DNA of 64,000 nt from assembly GCA_946185485.1 (NCBI GenBank), contig CAMHJQ010000001.1:155135-219134 (forward strand), read 5' to 3'. This DNA is from an uncultured Prevotellaceae bacterium (lineage in GTDB: Bacteria; Bacteroidota; Bacteroidia; Bacteroidales; Bacteroidaceae). The notes under the pieces were generated by a model. It was not told the DNA's origin. It saw only the letters and a list, made by a program, of their open reading frames with translations, and did no database searches. Numbering within the stretch: the stretch's first letter is position 1; each line of letters opens with the position of its first letter. The translations under genes and the position numbers were made by a program. Positions 9,088 to 18,098 of the stretch are shown here, one piece after another.

Positions 9088-12000
9088 ATGATGAAAAAAC
9101 AATTATTGAGAAGCGTCATGGCATCCTTTGCCCTGCTGGCAGGGATGGCGCAGACGCATGCAGAGCAGGTGACGCTGGCGGCGTGGGACTTTGCTAACGA
9201 TGTGAAGTACACCGCATCGGCTAACGACGGCGGCAAGACGTACTATACCGCCTCAGCCAACACAAAGGAGAACATGGAGTACAGTTTCTCCGCCCAGCAG
9301 CCCTTCTTCTATCCTACATCGGGGGCACTGACCAACGGTACGCTGACCATCTGGTCGAGCGACACCAACAAAAAATGGTACATCTCCAACTTCAACAACG
9401 GTGCACTGCGCATGTATACTGCATCGCCGAAAGTGATAACAAACCCCACCGATGCCGCCCAGCACTACAATTATGCAGAGGTGGAACTGTCGGCCGCGGG
9501 CTACAAGAACCTGCAGTTCTCGTGCCGCATGTCGGGTAACAACAGCAGGACACTGCCCGTCTATGTACTGGTGTCCACCGACGGTGGTGCCACATGGCTG
9601 CCATCCAGTACGCTGAACAGTACCGGCAGCAGCTGGAGCAACTTCAACGAGACGAAAGCCGCTCTGGCCGTCGACGGCCAGAGCAGTGTAAAGGTGCGCG
9701 CCCTGATAGGCTACGACGCAGGAGCCACTGGCGACATGTATCTGAACAGCTTCAAGGTGACGGGTGAGGCTCTTGGCAGTGATGCCTTCTATGCCCTTTC
9801 TGCCACTGCCACACCGGCCGAGGCAGGCTATGTGGCCATGTCGCCCGTAGGCACATCGGCCGTCGCTGGTACGGAGCTGAAGTTTACGGCCAAGAACCTG
9901 TCGGGCTACCAGATTAAGGAGTGGCAGGACGGTACAGGCAATACGCTGGCCAAGACGCAAGACTATACGACAACCGTCAGTGGCAATACCACCGTGGCAG
10001 CTGTCTTCACCACTATCGAGACCTATACGCTGACAGTCAACAAGACTGGCGACGGTGCCAAGTGGGGCGAGGTGGTCATGTCGCCGGAACCCATCAACGG
10101 CAAGTACGATGCCGGTACGGAGGTGACGCTGACCGTCATTCCCAACAACGTGACCAACTTCCTGACTTGGGAAGACAACAGTGCCGCACTGAGCCGCGTG
10201 GTCACCGTCAATGGCAATACGGAGGTGACTGCCACGTTCGATGTCATCCCGTTCATCGTGGCATGGGACTTCAACAACGACAAGAATACGTCGCGCGGCA
10301 ACCGTGAGGCCGACTATGCCTTTGCCACCGACAACACCGGTGTCATGCTGTTCTATCAGGGAGCCAACTGTGCCAACACCAACTGGGGCAGCGGCAAGGC
10401 CTCCTTCGGCGGTCGCCAGCTGTGGGCAGCACGCCGCTACACCGACTACAGCAAGGACGAACAGATTCCGCGCGCCTTCGTGGCCTCGTTCAGCGTAAAG
10501 GATTACGACCTGATTAAGATTCACAGCCTCGTGGCCGCCAACAACAACTGCGTGCGCGAACGTCAGCTGCTGCAGTTGAGCACTACCAGCAGCACTGAGG
10601 GCTTCACCACTCTCAAAACGCTGACCCTTTCTGAAAACCCCAGCAGCGAGTGGGTCAATATGGACTATGAACTGGACACCAAGGCCATCGACGGCATGGT
10701 GTACATCCGCTGGATAGAAGACGAGACGAGTGACTTCTTCGACGGTGGCAACCACAGCAGTACCGAGGGTTTCTACTTGGCCGACGTCATCATCTTTGCT
10801 GACCAAACAGCTGCAGACGACACAGAGGCTCCACAACTTGTCAGCAGCTCGCCCGCAGAGGGCAGCACCAGCGCTTCGGCACGCGGCAACATCGTGCTCA
10901 GCTTCAACGAACGTGTCAAGGCCGGTACGGGCAGCGTCACTCTGAATGGTGAAGGGCTTACCGGGTCTTTCGGCAGCAAGAGCGTTACCTATGCTTACCA
11001 CGGACTCTCCTACGGCCAGCAGTACACGCTCAGCATCGGCACTGATGCCATCACCGACCTCAGCGGCAATGCCTTCCCCGCACGTGACATCACATTCACC
11101 GTGATGGAACGCCCGCAGCCCATAGCAAAAGTATTTGATGCCGTGGTTGCACAAGACGGCACTGGCAACTATAAGACAGTGCAGGAGGCTATTGATGCTG
11201 CTCCTACAGGACGCATCGCCCCCTGGCTCATCTTCGTCAAGAACGGCACCTATGAGGAACTGGTGACCATTCCTGAGAATAAGCCCTTCATACATCTTAT
11301 CGGTCAGGATAAAGAGAAGACCGTCGTCTGCTACTGGATCAACAACGGTGGTACGAACGACATCGGTTGGGAATACTCCACCAACAACCCCAATTCCAAA
11401 ACCTACGGCAAGCAAGGGGTTGTTCAGGTAAACAGCACCGACTTCTATACCGAGAATATCTCCTATATCGACAGCTATGGTGTGGAGCGTCAGGCAGGTC
11501 CCATGGGTCTGGCCATGAGCAGCCGCAACGACCGACAGGCTTTCAACAACTGCCAGTTCCGTTCTTATCAGGACACATGGTATACCGATGTCCGCAACAG
11601 CAGTGCCCGTCAGTATGTCAACAACTGTCTCATTGAGGGTGCAGTGGACTTCTACTATGGTGCCGGTGACAACTATATAGAGAACAGCACCTTCCGCCTG
11701 GCCCGCGAAGGCAGCGTCATTGTGGCTCCCAGTCATCAGGCAGGTACCAAGTGGGGTTATGTTATGGTCAACAACGTCATCGACGGTAAGGGCGGTGCCA
11801 ATAAACTGGGGCGTGCTTGGCAGAACCAGCCGATGGCCGTATGGATTAACACAACACTGAAGACAACGATTGCTCCTGAGGGATGGAGCGAGTGGCACAT
11901 TGCCCCCAAGCTCTTCGCCGAGTATAACACCATGGATGCCGACGGACAGTCTGTAGACCTGAACAACCGCCGCACGACCTATAAGGTAGACGATGACAAA

Positions 12001-12495
12001 CTGGCTCCTGGCGAGACCAGTCCCGTAACCCGACAGGCGATACTCAGTGCCGAAGAGGCTGCCAGATATACCTACGAAGCCGTCACATCAGGCAATGACG
12101 ACTGGAACCCGCGCAAGTTCTTTGAGCCTGTAGAAGCACCGGCTGAGGTTGTCTATGCCAACGGAAAACTGACTTGGAAAGCTGTCCCATACGCCATCTG
12201 CTATCTGGTGATGGATGCTGAAGGCAACGTGGTGGGAATGACCAAGGATGATGAGTATGCTATTGCCGAGGCAGGTACATACACCCTCCGTTCTGTCAAT
12301 GAGTATGGCAGCTTAGGTGAGAGCACCAATTTTGAAGTGACGGAAGCCATGACGACTGGCATTCAGGCCGAAAAGAACATACAGGTCCCTTTCGTCGAAA
12401 CTCAGGTCTATGACCTGCAGGGCCGCAAGATGGCCGACAGCCAGTTGCAGCGTGGCATATACTTATTGAATGGTAAAAAAATGATTGTCAGATAA
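9088..12495 (+). CDS. Multidomain pectin methylesterase (CE8)
   Basis: The 1135-residue exported enzyme removes methyl esters from homogalacturonan. Order: signal peptide (ending THA), beta-sandwich region (about 25-230), two InlB/Flg_new-type repeats (about 235-390), a second beta-sandwich (about 390-565), Big_5 Ig-like domain (about 575-670), pectinesterase beta-helix (about 680-960), C-terminal Ig-like part and the tail VYDLQGRKM ... GIYLLNGKKMIVR. Catalytic landmarks are present: GTYEELV, YQDTW with Asp829, GAVDFYYG with Asp854 and LGRAW with Arg909, matching the two Asp and the Arg of plant and Erwinia enzymes. It follows GH95 by 28 bp and ends 11 bp from the convergent regulator gene. 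Confidence 0.92.
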   Translation: MMKKQLLRSVMASFALLAGMAQTHAEQVTLAAWDFANDVKYTASANDGGKTYYTASANTKENMEYSFSAQQPFFYPTSGALTNGTLTIWSSDTNKKWYISNFNNGALRMYTASPKVITNPTDAAQHYNYAEVELSAAGYKNLQFSCRMSGNNSRTLPVYVLVSTDGGATWLPSSTLNSTGSSWSNFNETKAALAVDGQSSVKVRALIGYDAGATGDMYLNSFKVTGEALGSDAFYALSATATPAEAGYVAMSPVGTSAVAGTELKFTAKNLSGYQIKEWQDGTGNTLAKTQDYTTTVSGNTTVAAVFTTIETYTLTVNKTGDGAKWGEVVMSPEPINGKYDAGTEVTLTVIPNNVTNFLTWEDNSAALSRVVTVNGNTEVTATFDVIPFIVAWDFNNDKNTSRGNREADYAFATDNTGVMLFYQGANCANTNWGSGKASFGGRQLWAARRYTDYSKDEQIPRAFVASFSVKDYDLIKIHSLVAANNNCVRERQLLQLSTTSSTEGFTTLKTLTLSENPSSEWVNMDYELDTKAIDGMVYIRWIEDETSDFFDGGNHSSTEGFYLADVIIFADQTAADDTEAPQLVSSSPAEGSTSASARGNIVLSFNERVKAGTGSVTLNGEGLTGSFGSKSVTYAYHGLSYGQQYTLSIGTDAITDLSGNAFPARDITFTVMERPQPIAKVFDAVVAQDGTGNYKTVQEAIDAAPTGRIAPWLIFVKNGTYEELVTIPENKPFIHLIGQDKEKTVVCYWINNGGTNDIGWEYSTNNPNSKTYGKQGVVQVNSTDFYTENISYIDSYGVERQAGPMGLAMSSRNDRQAFNNCQFRSYQDTWYTDVRNSSARQYVNNCLIEGAVDFYYGAGDNYIENSTFRLAREGSVIVAPSHQAGTKWGYVMVNNVIDGKGGANKLGRAWQNQPMAVWINTTLKTTIAPEGWSEWHIAPKLFAEYNTMDADGQSVDLNNRRTTYKVDDDKLAPGETSPVTRQAILSAEEAARYTYEAVTSGNDDWNPRKFFEPVEAPAEVVYANGKLTWKAVPYAICYLVMDAEGNVVGMTKDDEYAIAEAGTYTLRSVNEYGSLGESTNFEVTEAMTTGIQAEKNIQVPFVETQVYDLQGRKMADSQLQRGIYLLNGKKMIVR

Positions 12496-12506
12496 CTCCA
12501 CTCCTC

Positions 12507-14888
12507 TCAAGACTTCTGGAACTCACTGGGTGTTTGCCCGGTGAGTTTCTTGAAGCACTTGCTGAAATACTTAGGGTCTGAGAACCCGCAACGGTATGCT
12601 ACGTCAGCTACAAGTACATTGGGCTGGCGCAGCATCGTTTTTGCACGTTCTATACGTTGATTGAGCAGGTAGTTGTTAGGAGAGGTGTTGAAGACGCTCT
12701 TCATGCGGGCGAAAAGCAGGGTGCGGCTAATTGCCATAGCCTGGGCAAAGTCCTGCATTGACAGGTCGGAGTCGCCTAAGTGCTCGTTGACGAACGTCTT
12801 CACACGTTCGGCAAACAGACGGTCCTCTTCATTCTCGACAACTTCTACTTGCTCTATTTTCTCTACCGCTTCCTTGATGGACAGCAACTCACGGATGCGC
12901 TCGCTCATCACCTCAATGCGCTGGTTGCTAGTCAGGCGGATGTCCTTAATCTCATTCTGCAGCAGGCGGATGTAACGCACTACACGATATATGCCGATGA
13001 CCAGCAATGCCAGCAGCAGGCCGTAGAGCATCCAAGCCCACGGTGTCTCGTGGAAAGCGGCCCGCCGGTGGATGGTCAATATGTGCTCGTTGTCAGCCCA
13101 AACACCGTCTCCATTGGTGGATCGTAGATGCAGTCGGAAGGTTCCGGCAGGAATGTCGGGCAGGGTGATGTGGTTGTCGGTAATATAGATCCAGCGATTG
13201 TCCATGCCCTCAATGCGGTAGGCGTAGGTGATAGGTACATTCTTGTTGAAGTCGAGAGCTGCAAACTGAATGGTGAGGCTGCGCTCGTCGGGTGACAGCC
13301 TGATGTCTGAAGAGCAGTCGAAGACAAGGGGCGGTTGATAATTGCTCTTTTGCATGTCCTGCGGGCTGACGCTCAACACTCCCTGTGTGGTGCCAAAAAG
13401 TAAATGGGCACCGGCGAATACGGGCTTTGTATCCAAAAGCTTGAAGCGTTCGTCCAATGTACCACGGGTGTAATTGGTGACCGTGCTGTCGCTTAACGAA
13501 AAGCAACTGATGGAGGTCTGCGAGACAATGTAGAGTCCGTGGCTGGGCTTGAAGAACAGACTCAAGCATACGTCAGAAGGCAAGCCCTGATCGGTGGTGA
13601 AGGTGCAGAAAGGGGCATGCTCACTCAGCAGTCGCCGGTCGTCGGTCAGACAAAAGCCGCCGCCACTGGTGGCAATGGCTACTGTATGGTCACGGAGAGG
13701 CTCTATATCCATCACCCAGTTGTTGCTGAGCGATGTGGCGTCATCAGGTCGGCGGCAATGATGCCAGAACTTCATGTCCCGGAGATCTCCGCCCAGCGAA
13801 CAGGTGTAGAGCCCGTTCAGTGTACCTGCTATCAATACCTGTTGTGGGGTAATGTGCAGACAGCGCACCTTGTCGCTCTCCACGTCAGTCGGCCATCCAG
13901 ACAGACCATTGTTTTTATGGAGGAACACGCCGTCGTGCTTTTGCCGCAAGTCGTACATATTCAATCCTCCCTTGTAGGTGGCTATCCAAAGACGTTGCTG
14001 GCCATCTTCAACCATGTCGTAGATGTTGTCGCAACTCAGACTATTGGGGTCATTCTCGTCATGGACGTAGCGCTTGACGGTGTAGCCTTCACCCGTTTCC
14101 GAGGCCTTGAGTCGAGTCAGTCCATCAGGCTTTGCCCCCAGCCACAGGTCGCCCTGCGAGTCTTCAAGGATGCAATATACATTCTGTCCGAAAGCGACGG
14201 GAGTCGTTGACAGTTCTCCTTTGGGCGTGAGATATTTGTCGCCAACGCGAACATGCCCATTCTTATCTGCCACCCATGTGCGGTCTTTTTTGTCCACATA
14301 AAGACAGTGTACCTCTTCCTCGTCGGCACCCGATAATTTCACAGGTTGCAAGGGCTTGGCGCCAAACCAGACACGATAGAGTCCGCTGTGTGTGTCAACC
14401 CAGATGCCTCCTTGGCGGTCTACCAAGAGAATGCTGGTAAAGACATTGGCGAATTGGGGCAGGCTTTTCAGTCTTGCCAAGGTGGCATCGTCAGCCTTGT
14501 ATGGCCGTGGCCGCTTGCTGTAGTCGCCGCTTGTCAGTTCGAAGCGTCCCGTTCTGCGATGGAACACGAAAGTCAGGCTGTCATCGGTGGTACACTCCAG
14601 GTCGTGGTCGGGCAGCTCGCGGATGCTGCCAATGCGATTGGTGCGCAGCGGACTGTTGTCACCGGGCCGCATGCGATAGTTCTGGAAGCGGTAGCCGTCG
14701 TATCGGCACAGTCCGTTCCATGTGCCAATCCACACATACCCGTCATGGTCTTGCACGGCACTAGACACAATGTCTTGGCCGTACCCATCGGCTTCACTGA
14801 AATGGGTGATTCGCACCTCCTCAGACTTGTGAGCCGTGACGACGGAAGTAATCAATAGGATAGTGATGGTTATCAGTAGTCGTTTCAT
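12507..14888 (-). CDS. Membrane-spanning sensor regulator with propeller, Y_Y_Y and AraC domains, no kinase (SusR/HTCS-like)
   Basis: The 793-residue protein has a signal/anchor (MKRLLITITILLI), repeated two-component-propeller strands (for example VWIGTWNGLCRYDG, LWLGAKPDGL, LWIATYKGGLNMYD) filling about 25-500, a Y_Y_Y domain (about 520-605), a transmembrane helix (617-637), a coiled stretch and an AraC helix-turn-helix pair (about 690-793; VADVAYRCGFSDPKYFSKCFKK). Hybrid two-component proteins of this kind normally have a histidine kinase and receiver between membrane and AraC parts; both are absent. It likely senses a pectin fragment in the periplasm and activates the convergent GH95 operon directly. 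ATG 14888 is chosen because it begins the signal peptide; an upstream in-frame ATG at 14990 would lie inside comM. Confidence 0.88.
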   Translation of the reverse strand: MKRLLITITILLITSVVTAHKSEEVRITHFSEADGYGQDIVSSAVQDHDGYVWIGTWNGLCRYDGYRFQNYRMRPGDNSPLRTNRIGSIRELPDHDLECTTDDSLTFVFHRRTGRFELTSGDYSKRPRPYKADDATLARLKSLPQFANVFTSILLVDRQGGIWVDTHSGLYRVWFGAKPLQPVKLSGADEEEVHCLYVDKKDRTWVADKNGHVRVGDKYLTPKGELSTTPVAFGQNVYCILEDSQGDLWLGAKPDGLTRLKASETGEGYTVKRYVHDENDPNSLSCDNIYDMVEDGQQRLWIATYKGGLNMYDLRQKHDGVFLHKNNGLSGWPTDVESDKVRCLHITPQQVLIAGTLNGLYTCSLGGDLRDMKFWHHCRRPDDATSLSNNWVMDIEPLRDHTVAIATSGGGFCLTDDRRLLSEHAPFCTFTTDQGLPSDVCLSLFFKPSHGLYIVSQTSISCFSLSDSTVTNYTRGTLDERFKLLDTKPVFAGAHLLFGTTQGVLSVSPQDMQKSNYQPPLVFDCSSDIRLSPDERSLTIQFAALDFNKNVPITYAYRIEGMDNRWIYITDNHITLPDIPAGTFRLHLRSTNGDGVWADNEHILTIHRRAAFHETPWAWMLYGLLLALLVIGIYRVVRYIRLLQNEIKDIRLTSNQRIEVMSERIRELLSIKEAVEKIEQVEVVENEEDRLFAERVKTFVNEHLGDSDLSMQDFAQAMAISRTLLFARMKSVFNTSPNNYLLNQRIERAKTMLRQPNVLVADVAYRCGFSDPKYFSKCFKKLTGQTPSEFQKS

Positions 14889-14910
14889 GATTGCCCCAAT
14901 AGCATTTTTG

Positions 14911-16476
14911 TTAAATCCCTCTCTCTGCCCAGTCGCCTCTGTCAAGGTTACGGTAGCCGATGGCTTCAGCGATATGTTGTGATTGTACACGCTCAGAATT
15001 GTCCAAGTCGGCTATTGTCCTTGCGACTTTCAAGATGCGGCTGTAGGCGCGGGCGGAGAGTTTCAGACGCTCCATGGCCATACGTAGCATATCCATAGAT
15101 GCAGCATCGGGTTCGGCAAATTCGTGGAGCATACGTTCCGTCATTTGAGCGTTGCAGTGGACCTTCCCCAGCCCTCCCTGCTTAGGGAGGGAGCTAAAGC
15201 GCTCCGTCTGAATGTTGCGGGCTTTTATCACTCTTTCGCGGATGACAGCAGAGGACTCGCCGGGCTGCATCTCAGACAATTGTTTGAATGGCACAGCCTG
15301 TATCTCGCAATGAATGTCAATGCGGTCGAGCAGCGGACCAGAGATTTTGTTCATGTAACGCTGTATCTGACCAGGTGTGCAGACACAGTGGTGGGTGGGG
15401 TCGCCGTAGTAGCCGCAGGGACAGGGATTCATGCTTGCCACCAGCATAAACGAACATGGGTATTCCACGCTATACTTGGCTCGGCTGATGGTAATCTTGC
15501 GGTCTTCCAACGGTTGGCGCAGCACCTCCAGTACAGAGCGCGACAACTCCGGCATCTCGTCCAGGAAGAGCACGCCGTTGTGAGCCAGACTGATTTCTCC
15601 CGGCTGTGGATTGTTGCCTCCACCAACAAGGGCTACCTGCGAGATGGTATGATGGGGCGAGCGGAAGGGACGCTGGTTGATGAGGCTGGTGTCGCGACTC
15701 AGCTTTCCTGCCACGCTGTGTATCTGGGTGGTCTCCAAGCTCTCTGCTAACGACAGCGGCGGCAGGATGCTGGGCAGTCGCTTGGCGAGCATACTCTTGC
15801 CCGAGCCCGGCGGACCTATCATGATCAGGTTATGCCCACCAGCCGCTGCCACCTCTAAGGCACGCTTGACGCTCTCCTGTCCCTTGACGTCTGAGAAGTC
15901 GCAGTCGAAATGCAACTGTTGCTCGAAGAACTCCCGACGTGTGTCGATGATGGTAGGTTCGTAACTGCCGTCACCATTCAGGAAGCGGATGACATCCATG
16001 AGCGACTCCATGCCATAGACCTCCAACTGGTTGACGACGGCCGCCTCGCGGATGTTCTGCTGGGGTACGATGAGTCCCTTGAACTTCTCCTTGCGCGCAC
16101 GGATGGCAATGGGCAGAGCGCCGCGGACGGGCTGCAACTGACCGTCCAGCCCTAACTCCCCGACCAGCATATACTGACTGAGCCGTTCGCTCTCCACCTT
16201 GCCGTTAGCCGACAAGATGCCGATAGCCAGCGGCAGGTCGTAGCCCGACCCCTCCTTCTTGATGTCGGCAGGCGCCAGGTTGACGGTGATGTCCATCGTA
16301 GGCATCTTGAAACCGTTGTTGATGAGGGCGGCCTTGATGCGGTCGTAGCTCTCCTTGACGGCGGTGTCGGCCAGTCCCGTCAGGTGGAACTGCACCCCGC
16401 GCGACATGCTCACCTCCACAGTGACCGTATTCACGTCCAGTCCGTTGACGGCAGCAGTGTATGTCTTTACCAGCAT
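14911..16476 (-). CDS. comM: ComM/YifB family AAA+ Mg-chelatase-like protein
   Basis: The 521-residue protein has the N-terminal ChlI domain (MLVKTYTAAVNGLD to about 180), an AAA+ core with Walker A GPPGSGKS and Walker B GVLFLDEMPE, the NPCPCGY zinc-like loop, and the C-terminal helical domain ending [10 protein letters not shown]. ComM homologues are helicases that speed branch migration during natural transformation in Vibrio and Haemophilus. The start at 16476 matches the family; an in-frame ATG at 16530 lies upstream of the -7 element. Two oddities are seen: residues SLPKQGGLGK near position 430 come from a palindromic repeat (15172-15191), and a second copy of the 3' end lies at 4991-5143. 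comM is a known insertion site for islands in Acinetobacter. Confidence 0.93.
   Translation of the reverse strand: MLVKTYTAAVNGLDVNTVTVEVSMSRGVQFHLTGLADTAVKESYDRIKAALINNGFKMPTMDITVNLAPADIKKEGSGYDLPLAIGILSANGKVESERLSQYMLVGELGLDGQLQPVRGALPIAIRARKEKFKGLIVPQQNIREAAVVNQLEVYGMESLMDVIRFLNGDGSYEPTIIDTRREFFEQQLHFDCDFSDVKGQESVKRALEVAAAGGHNLIMIGPPGSGKSMLAKRLPSILPPLSLAESLETTQIHSVAGKLSRDTSLINQRPFRSPHHTISQVALVGGGNNPQPGEISLAHNGVLFLDEMPELSRSVLEVLRQPLEDRKITISRAKYSVEYPCSFMLVASMNPCPCGYYGDPTHHCVCTPGQIQRYMNKISGPLLDRIDIHCEIQAVPFKQLSEMQPGESSAVIRERVIKARNIQTERFSSLPKQGGLGKVHCNAQMTERMLHEFAEPDAASMDMLRMAMERLKLSARAYSRILKVARTIADLDNSERVQSQHIAEAIGYRNLDRGDWAERGI
15172..15191. repeat. Palindromic CCCTCCCT/AGGGAGGG repeat inside comM
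   Basis: CCCTCCCT (15172-15179), a 4-base loop and AGGGAGGG (15184-15191) form a perfect 8-bp hairpin within the comM frame. The flank GTGGACCTTCCCC resembles GTGGACTTCCCC in the DUF58 gene at 24720-24779, so the two are probably copies of one dispersed repeat family. Confidence 0.65.
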
Positions 16477-16498
16477 AATATCTATCGTTTTAGTGTTG

Positions 16499-16506
16499 CA
16501 AAGATA
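16499..16506 (-). promoter_or_regulatory. comM: -7 element of comM
   Basis: TATCTTTG on the minus strand, 23 bp before the comM ATG, fits TAnnTTTG. No TTTG lies at the -33 position; a 7-bp repeat array (16525-16552) occupies that place. Confidence 0.6.
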
Positions 16507-16524
16507 CGATTTTTTAAGTTTATT

Positions 16525-16608
16525 GTTCATAGTTCACAGTTCATAGTTATTTCCGATTAACATCTTTTTGCAAAATTATTATCAATTATGAACCTTGAAC
16601 TATGAACT
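16525..16608. repeat. Inverted pair of 7-bp arrays between comM and greA
   Basis: The left array (16525-16552) reads gttcata, gttcaca, gttcata, gttattt. The right array (16588-16608) reads atgaacc, ttgaact, atgaact, the reverse complement of the same word. The two could pair over a 35-bp centre. Each lies where the -33 box of the divergent comM and greA promoters would be. Confidence 0.75.
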
Positions 16609-16614
16609 ATTTCG

Positions 16615-16622
16615 TAATTTTG
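16615..16622 (+). promoter_or_regulatory. greA: -7 element of greA
   Basis: TAATTTTG matches TAnnTTTG 43 bp before the greA ATG. A good -33 TTTG is missing; CTTG at 16594-16597 inside the repeat array is only 17 bp away. Confidence 0.55.
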
Positions 16623-16665
16623 CACTCTCAACAACAAATGACCCTTTAGCAGAAACAGTTATCGT

Positions 16666-17133
16666 ATGGAATATATGTCACAGGAGGGCTACGACAAGCT
16701 GGTAGCCGAACTCCGCCACCTGGAGAGCGTCGAGCTGCCCGCCGTGCGCGACGCCATTGCCGAGGCTCGCGACAAGGGCGACCTCAGCGAGAACTTCGAG
16801 TATCATGCCGCCAAGCGCGAACAAGGGCGTCTGCTCAGTCAGATCCGCTTCCGTCAGCGCGTGCTGGAGAATGCCCGCGTCATCGACCGCTCCGTGCTGG
16901 GCGGCGACAGCGTCGGACTGCTCAGCAAGGTCGAGATGACCAACATGAACAATCAGGCTCGCATGAGCTATACCATCGTCAGTCCACACGAGGCCAACCT
17001 GCGCGAGGGCAAGATCTCCATCAAGTCACCCATCGCCCAGGCCCTGCTCAACAAGAAGGCCGGCGACGTCGTAGAGGTGCGCGTCCCTGCCGGCATGATG
17101 AAGTTGCGCATCGAAAGCATCACCCTTTCATGA
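16666..17133 (+). CDS. greA: Transcription elongation factor GreA
   Basis: The 155-residue protein has the usual GreA length and layout: an N-terminal coiled coil (about 1-75) with the tip motif ARDKGDLSENFEYHAAK, whose acidic residues enter the RNA polymerase secondary channel and trigger transcript cleavage, and a C-terminal FKBP-like domain ending GDVVEVRVPAGMMKLRIESI. It acts in the cytoplasm to rescue backtracked polymerase. Its stop overlaps the ATG of the next gene (ATGA at 17130-17133), so the two are translationally coupled. comM is divergent upstream. Confidence 0.97.
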   Translation: MEYMSQEGYDKLVAELRHLESVELPAVRDAIAEARDKGDLSENFEYHAAKREQGRLLSQIRFRQRVLENARVIDRSVLGGDSVGLLSKVEMTNMNNQARMSYTIVSPHEANLREGKISIKSPIAQALLNKKAGDVVEVRVPAGMMKLRIESITLS

Positions 17134-18098
17134 ACATCTTCCTCCGTTTCCTGAAAGACTGGACGCTGCCCATAGCCATCGCTGTGGGAACGGTGACCTA
17201 CCTGCTTTTCTATTGGGTGCCACAGCTCGACAGCACTGGCGACACGTTAGGAGCCGTCGTCGATGCCATCTTCCCCTGGATGGTGTTCTCGACGCTTTTC
17301 TCGAACTTCTGCCGCATCGACTTCCACCAGATGCGCCCCCACCGCTGGCAGTTCGGCGTCATCGCCACCCAGATGGTGCTGATAGCCCTGAATGTGTGGG
17401 TTATCATGTGTGTGGAGGGCGACCTGTGGCAGAAACTGTTGTTCGAGAGTCTGCTGACCTGCATCATCGGCCCCGCTGCCACGGCAGCACCCGTGGTAAC
17501 AGCAAAGATTGGCGGCAACATCAACACCATGACGGCCTTCGTCGTGATGTCGTCACTGGTCAGTGCACTCACCATACCTGCCGTGTTCCCGCTGCTGGAG
17601 CGCGGAGCTGGCCTCGACTTCTGGAGCGCCTTTCTCATCATCCTGCATAAACTGGCCATTGTGCTCATCCTGCCCTTGTTGTTAGGATGGTTTATGCAGC
17701 ATTTCGCCAAGCGCATCTGCGCGTGGATTGTATCCATCCCCGACCTGTCGTTCTACCTGTGGGCCGCCCAGCTCAGCGTGACGTCGGGCGTAACGGTGAA
17801 GAATATCGTCCATAGCGAAGCCCCTCTTTCGCTGCTGTTCATGATAGCCCTGCTGAGTCTTGTATTCTGCTTCGTGCTCTTTGCCATCGGCCGAGGCGTA
17901 GGACACTACCTGGGCGACCACATCAACAGCGGACAGGCATCGTTCCAGAAGAACACGGCCCTCAGTATCTGGGTGGCCTATACCTACCTAACGCCGATGG
18001 CCTCGGTGGGTGCCGGATGCTACGTGCTCTGGCAGAACATTATCAACAGTATCGAACTCTGGCAGTACCGTAAACATCACACGTCCTCGAGCATGTAG
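17130..18098 (+). CDS. BASS-like (bile acid:sodium symporter related) membrane transporter with a replaced C-terminus
   Basis: The 322-residue protein has nine or ten hydrophobic segments, beginning LPIAIAVGTVTYLLFY, and a central GPAATAAPVVTAKIGGN stretch consistent with the BASS/SBF fold. The transported substrate is unknown. It is coupled to greA by a 4-bp overlap. The last residues are odd: after LWQYRKH the protein ends HTSSSM, and these codons are antisense to the end of the convergent RDD gene (overlap 18077-18098). A relic at 25234-25290 ends LWQYRKHTQ followed by a stop, probably the native end. The foreign junction therefore lies at about 18077. Confidence 0.75.
   Translation: MNIFLRFLKDWTLPIAIAVGTVTYLLFYWVPQLDSTGDTLGAVVDAIFPWMVFSTLFSNFCRIDFHQMRPHRWQFGVIATQMVLIALNVWVIMCVEGDLWQKLLFESLLTCIIGPAATAAPVVTAKIGGNINTMTAFVVMSSLVSALTIPAVFPLLERGAGLDFWSAFLIILHKLAIVLILPLLLGWFMQHFAKRICAWIVSIPDLSFYLWAAQLSVTSGVTVKNIVHSEAPLSLLFMIALLSLVFCFVLFAIGRGVGHYLGDHINSGQASFQKNTALSIWVAYTYLTPMASVGAGCYVLWQNIINSIELWQYRKHHTSSSM

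Noticed and set aside
9253..11898. Long open frame (about 880 codons) on the minus strand across the pectinesterase gene
   Set aside because: It is antisense to a gene with clear CE8 motifs and sorting tail, has no domain pattern, and reflects GC-rich codon use. Shorter frames opposite the esterase (442-1656) and the phosphatase (50262-51551) were rejected for the same reason.
1..14888. Complete polysaccharide utilisation locus
   Set aside because: No SusC-like or SusD-like gene is visible in the window, so the region is called an accessory carbohydrate region only.
5144..14910. Classical integrase-borne genomic island at comM
   Set aside because: No integrase, transposase or exact attachment repeat is present, and the comM copies differ at many silent positions. 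Only the bracketing is claimed.
16625..16665. Riboswitch or structured leader before greA
   Set aside because: The gap after the -7 box is about 40 bp, with no stable fold.
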